From Sedimenticola sp. (GTDB taxonomy: Bacteria; Pseudomonadota; Gammaproteobacteria; Chromatiales; Chromatiaceae), in contig PKUO01000052.1 in assembly GCA_002869585.1 (NCBI GenBank), positions 18,497-82,496 of the forward strand: a stretch of DNA of 64,000 nucleotides, written 5' to 3'. Both the position numbers and the translations under genes were made by a program. Positions 19,505-27,887 of the stretch are shown here, piece by piece (position 1 is the stretch's first letter; each line of letters begins with the position of its first letter). The notes under the pieces were generated by a model, which had not been told where the DNA came from, made no database searches, and saw only the letters and a program-made list of their open reading frames with translations.

Positions 19505-21199
19505 CTATTTCTTATCACCGATGACCGGGACGTAATCCTGGGCGCGTACGCCGCGCAACAGGGAATCGACATCGTCGTTGGTGACACCAAGCTGCCCCAG
19601 CACCATGGCCGCAAGTCGCAGACTGCTCTCAACCGCCTCGGGATAGACCTCGGTGGCGCCAGCCCTGGTCAGTTGACTGGCAGCTTCCAGGTCGCGCGCG
19701 CGGGCGATCACCGGCACCCTGGGAAAATCGCTGCGAATATGGTGCATAGCACGCAGGGCGCTGGCCGGATTATCAATCGTCAGCACCACCAGCGAGGCGT
19801 CTTGCACCTGGACGGCGGCGAGCAGTGCCGGATCACCGATATCACCGTAGTAGACCGGGAATCCATCCGCCTTGCCGCGCATAACATGCACCGGGTTGGT
19901 ATCGAGGGCGATAAATGGGATTTCACTGGCGTTGAGCAGCACCGCGATGGTGTGTCCAATACGCCCGTAACCGGCTATAACCACCCGGCGTGCGCCCTCC
20001 CCTGCCCGGCAATCCAGGGTCTGTGGCTGGCCCGGCTTGACACGCTTGGCGAGATGGTCACCGATACGCACCATCAGCGGGGTGAGCATCATGCTCACCG
20101 AGATCACCCCGAGGGCGAGCATGAAGGTGGCGTCATCGATAACGCCGAGCACCTGGGCGGTACCGAACAGCACGAAGCCGAACTCGCCACTCTGGGCGAG
20201 CATGAAACTGATGCGGATGGCCGACGCATAGGGTATCCTAAAGACCAGGGCAAGAATAAACATGACCACCAGCTTGATCAGGATAATCACCGCCAGATGC
20301 TGGACAAACAGCCAGGGTTGCGCACTCAGCGACTGAAAGTCGATCGACATGCCCACAGCGACGAAGAACAACCCCATCAACAGACCTTTGTAGGGTTCGA
20401 TGTGGGCCTGAATCTGGTAATTGTAGCGGGAGCCGGAGAGCAGCATGCCCATCACAAAGGCCCCGAGGGCCATCGACAATCCGGCCCAATGCATGGCCCA
20501 GGCGGCGAAGAAGACCGTCAGCATCACCACCAAAGCGAATCCCTCGCGGTTGCCCTGGCGCATCATCCACTCAAGGGCGAACGGCACCAGGTAGCGCCCG
20601 AACCCCCATACCGCCAGCAGCATCGAGAGGATAATCAGTATCTGCTCCCAAAGTGGCACGGAGGAGATGTTGCTGGTTTCCGAGAGCAACGGCACCAGCG
20701 CCAGCAGGGGTACGATGGCCAGATCCTGCATCAGCAAAACCGAAAAAGTGGTGGAGCCGTGGCTACTGGCCATCTCGCCCCGCTCCTGAAGCAGTTGCAT
20801 GACAAAGGCGGTGGATGAGAGCGCCATGGCCATGCCGATCAGCAGGGCCGTTTTCCAGGAGGGCTGGTAGAGTGAAATATAGATCGCAATGGCCAGACCC
20901 GAGAGCAACACCTGCAGGGTGCCAAGGCCAAACACATCGCGTCGCAGCGCCCAGAGACGCGCCGGTTTCATCTCAAGCCCGATCAGAAACAGCAGCATCA
21001 CAACGCCCAGTTCGGCGAAATGGCGCACATCCTCCACATGCTCGGTGACATGGGGACCCGGTGAGTGGGGGCCGACCACGATACCGGCCACCAGCATGCC
21101 GAGTACGGAACCCAGACCAAGATGCCTGAACAGCGCGACCGAGAAGGACGCGACAGCGAGCAGCATCAGTGCTGATACGATAAAGCTGTCAAGATGCAT
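19505..21199 (-). CDS. Kef-type K+/H+ antiporter (CPA2) with RCK domain
   Basis: 564 residues. The first about 385 form the CPA2 antiporter core of about 12 helices, with LGSVLGMLVAGIVVGP, the FLIGLEMKP block and the extended ALSSTAFVMQLLQERGE and LLMQDLAIVPLLALVPL signatures of KefB/KefC/YbaL. Residues about 405-540 are a TrkA-N (RCK) domain with VIAGYGRIGHTIA and the acidic ALDTNP end of the second strand, which bind NAD(H) or glutathione-type ligands. It should exchange K+ for H+ across the inner membrane, possibly in electrophile defence. No ancillary KefF/KefG gene is adjacent. It is convergent with the GDYXXLXY gene. Confidence 0.9.
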   Translation of the reverse strand: MHLDSFIVSALMLLAVASFSVALFRHLGLGSVLGMLVAGIVVGPHSPGPHVTEHVEDVRHFAELGVVMLLFLIGLEMKPARLWALRRDVFGLGTLQVLLSGLAIAIYISLYQPSWKTALLIGMAMALSSTAFVMQLLQERGEMASSHGSTTFSVLLMQDLAIVPLLALVPLLSETSNISSVPLWEQILIILSMLLAVWGFGRYLVPFALEWMMRQGNREGFALVVMLTVFFAAWAMHWAGLSMALGAFVMGMLLSGSRYNYQIQAHIEPYKGLLMGLFFVAVGMSIDFQSLSAQPWLFVQHLAVIILIKLVVMFILALVFRIPYASAIRISFMLAQSGEFGFVLFGTAQVLGVIDDATFMLALGVISVSMMLTPLMVRIGDHLAKRVKPGQPQTLDCRAGEGARRVVIAGYGRIGHTIAVLLNASEIPFIALDTNPVHVMRGKADGFPVYYGDIGDPALLAAVQVQDASLVVLTIDNPASALRAMHHIRSDFPRVPVIARARDLEAASQLTRAGATEVYPEAVESSLRLAAMVLGQLGVTNDDVDSLLRGVRAQDYVPVIGDKK

Positions 21200-21258
21200 C
21201 GGCCGTTAACCCGCCTGTGTCTGCGAATGGCTGCCGATGTCGCGCGGCAGCGTTAAGT

Positions 21259-23097
<1,839 letters not shown>

Positions 23098-23151
23098 CTA
23101 TTCGGAGAGCTTTGACGTTTGGGCAATGAATTCCTCGGGGATAGCGCTCAT
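23098..23151 (-). other. interrupted N-terminal extension of thiC (ATG plus 16 codons, then TAG)
   Basis: From ATG 23151 the frame reads MSAIPEEFIAQTSKLSE, then TAG, then [16 protein letters not shown] of thiC without a frame change. The ATG has a GGAG site six bases away, while the downstream GTG 23097 has no ribosome-binding site of its own. The residues before and after the stop fit a continuous ThiC N-terminus in related bacteria (from memory of the family), so the TAG most likely replaced a GAG or CAG codon. The GTG that touches the stop could allow reinitiation, leaving a functional, slightly shorter enzyme. Confidence 0.75.
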
Positions 23152-23173
23152 CTGTTTCTCCAGTTGCTAACAG

Positions 23174-23200
23174 GGGAAGCGCGCGTAGCGGTCGCTTCCC
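23174..23200 (-). promoter_or_regulatory. hairpin overlapping the 3' edge of the TPP aptamer
   Basis: On the minus strand GGGAAGCG pairs perfectly with CGCTTCCC across an 11-nt loop. The first arm is also the 3' strand of the TPP aptamer closing stem, so the two structures should exclude each other. No U-tract follows, and the hairpin ends 12 nt before the GGAG site. If TPP holds the aptamer stem, the freed CUUCC could pair with GGAG, giving control of translation; this switching model is inference. Confidence 0.5.
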
Positions 23201-23266
23201 TACACCGGCATTACCCGGATCAGGTTCAAAGGGACTCTCTCAGCCCGAAAGGGCACCCCCAGCTAA
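23193..23266 (-). promoter_or_regulatory. TPP riboswitch (THI element) of thiC
   Basis: The minus strand shows the conserved aptamer blocks in order: GGGGGTGCCC, GGCTGAGAGAG, CCTTTGAACCTGATCCGGG, TAATGCCGG, and TGTAGGGAAGC. These are the P2/J3-2 thiamine-recognition and P4/P5 pyrophosphate-recognition segments of the THI box. It begins almost at the expected transcription start of the promoter at 23269-23297 and ends about 40 nt before the ATG at 23151. Binding of thiamine pyrophosphate normally shuts off thiC expression. Confidence 0.95.
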
Positions 23267-23268
23267 AG

Positions 23269-23297
23269 ATTACAACCTGGTCACCGCACTCCTGCAA
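23269..23297 (-). promoter_or_regulatory. candidate sigma70 promoter of thiC
   Basis: On the minus strand TTGCAG (23292-23297) and TGTAAT (23269-23274) are separated by exactly 17 bp. The -10 box matches five of six consensus bases, the -35 box three. The predicted transcription start falls at the 5' edge of the TPP aptamer, which supports the assignment. Confidence 0.6.
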
Positions 23298-23576
23298 ACC
23301 TACCTGAAACCCACTGTCCGGTGGATTTCTTCAGCAATATGAAAGCAGGTATTCGCCTCTCCGTTTCCGAGAGGGATTTATATATCGAATCACCATTTGG
23401 CAAGTATCAGGTCTTCTACCATTCTAACAAACTCCACTGGAATTTCCCCACTCATTTAGTCAGGGCTTTAGCGCTTTATCCGCCCTGGATTTTCAGCCAA
23501 AGGCTTGCCTGACGCGCCCAAACTGCGTAGGCTACGGGGTTGTTTCTGAACCAGATTTATACGACCGGGGAACCAG
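23298..23576. other. intergenic region between thiC promoter and PCMT-family gene
   Basis: About 280 bp between divergent genes. A 63-codon open frame from GTG 23321 has no ribosome-binding site, no recognisable family and ends in noncoding-like sequence, so I do not call it a gene. No clear promoter for the downstream methyltransferase gene was found; its GGGGA ribosome-binding site lies just before 23577. Confidence 0.4.
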
Positions 23577-24239
23577 ATGATCTCTGCCAATCTTGACCAA
23601 GCACGCTTCAACATGGTTCATCAGCAGATCCGCACTTGGGAAGTGGTGGATCAGCGCGTCATCGACCTGCTTGATGAGCTGCCGCGTGACCACTTTGTCC
23701 CTGATGCGTACAAAAACCTGGCCTACTCGGATACCGAGATCCCGATAGGCAATGGACAGCATATGATGGCGCCGAAGATCGAGGCGAAACTGTTGCAGGC
23801 ACTCAACATCCAGGCCTCTGACCTGATTCTTGAGATCGGCACCGGCAGCGGCTTCCTGACCGCCTGCCTGGCTAAACTCGGCAGCCGGGTCATCAGTCTC
23901 GAGATCGATGACAGCTTTATTCCCAGCGCACAGGCAAAACTTGACGGGCAGGGCATCAAAAACGCGGAAATCCGCCATCTGGATGGGCTCGCCGCTGCAG
24001 CTGAAGGCGCTCCTTTTGACGTGATTGCCGTTACCGGCTCACTCCCCCAGATAAACGATATCCTCAAGCAGCAGCTGAAGGTGGGCGGCAGGATGTTCAT
24101 CGTCACCGGCGAATCCCCGGTCATGGAGGCGCAACTGGTGACCCGGGTGGGCGATGATGACTGGCGCACCGAAGGGCTGTTTGAAACCGAGCTGGCCGTA
24201 CTGACCAACGCACCGCATAAATCCAGATTCAGCTTCTGA
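23577..24239 (+). CDS. protein-L-isoaspartate O-methyltransferase family protein
   Basis: 220 residues, with a GGGGA site just before the ATG. It begins with the family block ARFNMVHQQIRTWEVVDQRVIDLLDELPRDHFVP, then LAYSDTEIPIGNGQHMMAPKIEA, and the SAM-binding motif I LILEIGTGSGFLTACLAKL near residues 83-98. It is a PCMT-family methyltransferase that would use SAM to methylate isoaspartyl carboxyls or a related target. It differs slightly from classical Pcm (for example GFLTA rather than GYQTA in motif I), as does the paralogue often found near tolC and waaA. Here waaA follows convergently, but no tolC is present. Confidence 0.88.
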   Translation: MISANLDQARFNMVHQQIRTWEVVDQRVIDLLDELPRDHFVPDAYKNLAYSDTEIPIGNGQHMMAPKIEAKLLQALNIQASDLILEIGTGSGFLTACLAKLGSRVISLEIDDSFIPSAQAKLDGQGIKNAEIRHLDGLAAAAEGAPFDVIAVTGSLPQINDILKQQLKVGGRMFIVTGESPVMEAQLVTRVGDDDWRTEGLFETELAVLTNAPHKSRFSF

Positions 24240-24247
24240 TCAAACGA

Positions 24248-24280
24248 CAGGTATCAGGCAGATTATGCGCCTGATACCTG
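24248..24280. terminator. shared hairpin between convergent PCMT-family and waaA genes
   Basis: A perfect 12-bp inverted repeat, CAGGTATCAGGC and GCCTGATACCTG, around a 9-nt loop. It begins nine bases after the PCMT-family stop and contains the last codons of waaA. The position between convergent genes fits a bidirectional terminator, though neither side has a strong U-tract. Confidence 0.5.
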
Positions 24281-25540
24281 CCCGTCCAACAACTCCTTTA
24301 TCAGTTCAACCAGCCTTTCCAGAGCACCCTTGTTGGCTTCGACGACCCGCAGGGCATTCTCGCCAATCCGGGTGCGCTCGCTGGCATCGCTGAACCAGCG
24401 AACCAGAACCTCGGCAAGCGCCTGCGTGTTGGCGATCTGAACCGCGGCATTTTCTGCCAGCAACAAACGGCTGATCACTGAGAAGTTGAACATATGGGGC
24501 CCAAACAACACGGGCACACCCAGCGCCGCTGGCTCCAGCACGTTGTGTCCGCCTGTCGAGACCAGACTACCACCCACAAAGGCGGCATCCGCGGTGGCAT
24601 AGAACAGCATCAACTCACCCATGGTATCGCCCAGCAGCACCGTCTTATCCAGACCGCAATGATCCATCGAGTAGCGCTTCGCCACGCTAAAACCCTGCTG
24701 AACACAAAGCGCATGAACACGTTCGAAGCGCTCCGGGTGGCGCGGCACGAGCACCAGCAGCGCCTCGGTATGGGCCAGGAGAATTCTATTATGGGCCGCG
24801 AGAATCTGCTCCTCCTCACCCTCATGGGTGCTGGCAGCCACCCAGATCGGCCGGTGCCCCCAGCTGCGACGCAGGACCTCTGCCTGCTCATGCAGGCTGG
24901 CGTTGAGCTTGATATCGAATTTGATACTGCCGGTTACCCGCACCCGGTCATGTGGCACGCCCAGACCAAGAAACCGCTCGGCATCCACCGGCGCCTGGGC
25001 GGCGATCAGGCCGATCTTGCCGAAAATCTCCCGGGTAAAACTCCCCAGACGGGCATATCCCCTGGCAGACTTTTCTGACAAGCGGGCATTGGCCAGCAAG
25101 GTTGGGATGTTATTCCGGTGACACTCCTCGATCAGATTAGGCCAGATTTCGGTCTCAACCATCACCAGCATCAGCGGCCGGACCCGGCTCAGAAAACCAC
25201 GGATTGCCAGCGGGATATCGTATGGGAAATAGACATGAAACACGCTCTCCCCGAACAGGGCCCGCACGCGCTCGGAACCGGTGGGTGTAGTGGTGGTAAC
25301 CACAACCGGTGTGTGCGGATATTGATCAAGAAGCCAGCGGATCATGGGCTCCGCCGCCTGGGCCTCACCCACAGAGACAGCATGTACCCAGATACTCCGA
25401 TCAGCCGCCAGAGATGGAAAAATCCCGAAGCGCTCACTGATGCGCAGTCGATAATCGGGATTTCTCAGGCTTTTCCAGAGGATTCGCAATAGGATCAGCG
25501 GAAGGCCCAGATAGATCAGGATTGTGTAGAGTCTTCTCAT
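24263..25540 (-). CDS. waaA: 3-deoxy-D-manno-octulosonic acid (KDO) transferase
   Basis: 425 residues, normal for WaaA/KdtA. It transfers KDO from CMP-KDO to lipid IVA at the cytoplasmic face of the inner membrane. An N-terminal membrane anchor (LYTILIYLGLPLILLRILW) is followed by the conserved WVHAVSVGEAQAAEP with catalytic Glu near residue 60, TTTTPTGSERV, VETEIWPNLI, LLANARLSEKSARGY and the C-terminal GGHNVLEPAALGVPVLFGPHMFNF block. It heads toward the hairpin at 24248-24280 and is the last gene of the long minus-strand envelope cluster. Confidence 0.95.
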   Translation of the reverse strand: MRRLYTILIYLGLPLILLRILWKSLRNPDYRLRISERFGIFPSLAADRSIWVHAVSVGEAQAAEPMIRWLLDQYPHTPVVVTTTTPTGSERVRALFGESVFHVYFPYDIPLAIRGFLSRVRPLMLVMVETEIWPNLIEECHRNNIPTLLANARLSEKSARGYARLGSFTREIFGKIGLIAAQAPVDAERFLGLGVPHDRVRVTGSIKFDIKLNASLHEQAEVLRRSWGHRPIWVAASTHEGEEEQILAAHNRILLAHTEALLVLVPRHPERFERVHALCVQQGFSVAKRYSMDHCGLDKTVLLGDTMGELMLFYATADAAFVGGSLVSTGGHNVLEPAALGVPVLFGPHMFNFSVISRLLLAENAAVQIANTQALAEVLVRWFSDASERTRIGENALRVVEANKGALERLVELIKELLDGQVSGA

Positions 25541-25587
25541 TGCACCCAGGGCTCAAACCTCGAAGAAGCCGACAGCCTGCGAAGATA

Positions 25588-27537
25588 TCAGTCTCCGGAA
25601 CCCTGCCGATACTGTGAAACCATAGTCGGTAATGCTGACTCGAGATTATAACAGGCTTGAAAGCCTATCTCTTCGGCGAACGCCGAACCGTCATACTCTG
25701 CAGATCCGCTGATCTTATCCAGAAGCGCGGTGTTGATTGGAAAAGGACGTTTGAATACCCGGGCATAGGCATCACCCGCCCTAGCTGCAGCACGCAGAAT
25801 CAAAACCGGGATATATAAAGATGACGGCGCCTTGCCCAGAGCCGCCCGTATGGAAAGGTAGATTCGTCTCGAACTATAGCTCTCTCCATCTGTAACCACG
25901 AAAACCCGTCCGCTGGTTTTCTCGCTACATGCTGACTGGATCAGTGCCGTCACTGCGTCATCACGATGAATCATTGAGCGGCGATTGTGGAATTCCGGTA
26001 TGGCAGGAAACCGCCCCCGGTCGATAGCAGTCATCATCCTGAAGATATTGCCACGTTTGACAGAACCGTAGATCACTGGGAAGCGCAGCACTGAAACTTT
26101 CAGATCTGAATCTTCTGCAGCATCGAGCAACAACTGTTCTGCCTGGAGTTTTGCCCGTCCGTAATTATTTAGCTCTGAAAAATCATCGGCTGCACGAACC
26201 GTGCTGGCAAAGACTACTTGCCCAACACCTGCGGTTTTGGCTGACTGCAGGAGATTGCGCGTGCCCGTAACTGTTACATCAAAATGCCTATCATCCTCTT
26301 CAACACCCTCATACTCGTGGGGCATCGAGTAGCTGGCCAGGTGAAATATGGTATCCACTCCGGCACAGGCCTGATCAAGCCCATCCCCAGTAGTCAGATC
26401 CCCGTGAAAAACACTCACTTCAGAAGCATCTGATAATTCAGCAGTCTCTCTGTCCTGTCTGGTTAAAAGAGAAACCTTCGCTCCCACCTGAAGCAATGCA
26501 TCAACCAATCGCCTGCCAACAAAACCGGTTGCGCCCGTTACCAGGACTGAACGGCCCGCCAGGCATTTTGGCCAAATCTCATCATAATCGAGTGTTGTTA
26601 GTTCTCCGACATCCAAGGTTGCATTCTTTGTTTGCCTGGTAAATAGGGTAAGTGAACGCTTAGCAATACTAGACGACGCGACCAGGAGAAACCGGGCGGC
26701 AATACCCACCCTGACCAACCAGCCCAGATAAACAGGATTCTGTTTGGCCAGAAACTTATCGTAGTAGCGAATCATCCCTCGATGCTTGTGCCACTCAACA
26801 CGAACCGGTCTGCTACTGCTGCAGGTTCCTTTATAGTGGGTAACCGTTACATCGGGAACAAAAAGGATCTTCCAGCCCTTATCCTGAAATCGTTTACAGT
26901 AGTCAAGGTCTTCACAATGCAGAAAGTAACTTTCATCCATCAACCCAACATCATCAATTGCACTCTTACGCAAAAGCATGAAAGCGCCTGATATCGCCTC
27001 CACCTCTACAGGATGATCCGGCAAAGGTTGGTTATTGAGATCAATGGCCTTGCTATGAGTAAATTTACGCAGATTGAATGAGCGAAGAAGACCTGACATT
27101 GGTGTAGGCAACTGTCTTCTGCAACCTGCCTGCTCGGTGCCATCTTCATTAAGAATCCGGCAACCCGCCATGCCTGCTTCAGGATGCTGATTCATCACAT
27201 TCAGCATTTTCGACAGGGTATCTGGCTGTACGACACAATCGGGGTTGAGTAGCAGGATAAAATCCCCGGATGCCTGTTTGATTGCTATGTTGTTGGCTTT
27301 GGAGAAGCCTAAGTTTAAGTGGTTATCAAGATACTGGATTGTTGATTCTGACGCATGCCGGTAAGAGCACTGGCGCAGGAGTGACTTCAAATGATAGAAG
27401 CTGCCATCGATAGAATCGTTATCGCATAGAAATAGCTCTATTGAAATGTTAGAGCTTAATACCGCCTCAACGGCATTCGCTAGAAATGATCCACCGTTAA
27501 AGTTCACACTAATAACGGAAACTTCTGAATCACTCAT
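25588..27537 (-). CDS. fusion of GT2 glycosyltransferase and NAD-dependent sugar epimerase/reductase
   Basis: 649 residues, two enzymes in one chain. Residues about 1-290 are a family-2 glycosyltransferase of the rhamnosyltransferase type: SVISVNFNGG, DNDSIDGS, LNLGFSKANNIAI, LLLNPDCVV and a later CEDLDYCKRFQDKGW block. Residues about 330-645 are an extended SDR: GATGFVGRRL near 336, HLASYS, STVRA, and the catalytic YGRAK near 458. It could make a modified nucleotide sugar and transfer it, or the second half could work on an intermediate such as a 4-keto sugar; both are inference. It is in the Wzm/Wzt export cluster. Confidence 0.88.
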   Translation of the reverse strand: MSDSEVSVISVNFNGGSFLANAVEAVLSSNISIELFLCDNDSIDGSFYHLKSLLRQCSYRHASESTIQYLDNHLNLGFSKANNIAIKQASGDFILLLNPDCVVQPDTLSKMLNVMNQHPEAGMAGCRILNEDGTEQAGCRRQLPTPMSGLLRSFNLRKFTHSKAIDLNNQPLPDHPVEVEAISGAFMLLRKSAIDDVGLMDESYFLHCEDLDYCKRFQDKGWKILFVPDVTVTHYKGTCSSSRPVRVEWHKHRGMIRYYDKFLAKQNPVYLGWLVRVGIAARFLLVASSSIAKRSLTLFTRQTKNATLDVGELTTLDYDEIWPKCLAGRSVLVTGATGFVGRRLVDALLQVGAKVSLLTRQDRETAELSDASEVSVFHGDLTTGDGLDQACAGVDTIFHLASYSMPHEYEGVEEDDRHFDVTVTGTRNLLQSAKTAGVGQVVFASTVRAADDFSELNNYGRAKLQAEQLLLDAAEDSDLKVSVLRFPVIYGSVKRGNIFRMMTAIDRGRFPAIPEFHNRRSMIHRDDAVTALIQSACSEKTSGRVFVVTDGESYSSRRIYLSIRAALGKAPSSLYIPVLILRAAARAGDAYARVFKRPFPINTALLDKISGSAEYDGSAFAEEIGFQACYNLESALPTMVSQYRQGSGD

Positions 27538-27588
27538 AGATGCTGTTTTCCAGGCTTATTATCTTGTATGGGACATGAATATTTACTG

Positions 27589-27864
27589 CTAATCCTTACC
27601 TTCCGGATTAAGCTGTTGCTTTTTTAATTGTTGAATATTTACCAGATTATTCCGATAAAGTGCTGTTACCTTATCAATACCACCCTCTTTCAAATAACCT
27701 TCATTTCCGGATGTTGCATATGTTGCATAAGTGCAAGAGGCTGACATTAATGCCGCATTTATAATTTTTACATCCTTACCTTCATCTTTCATCTTGTTGG
27801 CAAGGTTAACAAAACGCTTGGCTAAATTTGTAAACTCCACCATTTTCTCATCTTGTTTTGACAT
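27589..27864 (-). CDS. DUF3144 family small protein
   Basis: 91 residues with an AGGAAAT site seven bases before the ATG. The sequence EFTNLAKRFVNLANKMKDEGKDVKIINAALMSAS with a following ATSGNEGYLKEGGIDKVTALYRNNL fits DUF3144, a short all-helical cytoplasmic family of unknown function. Members occur as single genes in many proteobacteria. Its placement between two large glycosyltransferase genes (24 and 51 bp gaps) is unusual and suggests either co-expression or a chance insertion. It is AT-rich like its neighbours. Confidence 0.75.
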   Translation of the reverse strand: MSKQDEKMVEFTNLAKRFVNLANKMKDEGKDVKIINAALMSASCTYATYATSGNEGYLKEGGIDKVTALYRNNLVNIQQLKKQQLNPEGKD

Positions 27865-27887
27865 ATATATTTCCTGTATTTGTGCAT

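Noticed and set aside
19673..20818. A 381-codon plus-strand frame across the Kef antiporter gene
   Set aside because: Extreme His/Gln/Gly content and no family signature; it is the shadow of a transmembrane gene.
23098..23100. TAG in thiC read as pyrrolysine or another recoded amino acid
   Set aside because: Several neighbouring genes end in TAG as an ordinary stop (deaD, VOC, GDYXXLXY, two sulfotransferases), and no pyl genes are in view, so recoding is unlikely.
23321..23512. A 63-codon frame between thiC and the PCMT-family gene
   Set aside because: No ribosome-binding site, no family, and it lies in the divergent control region.
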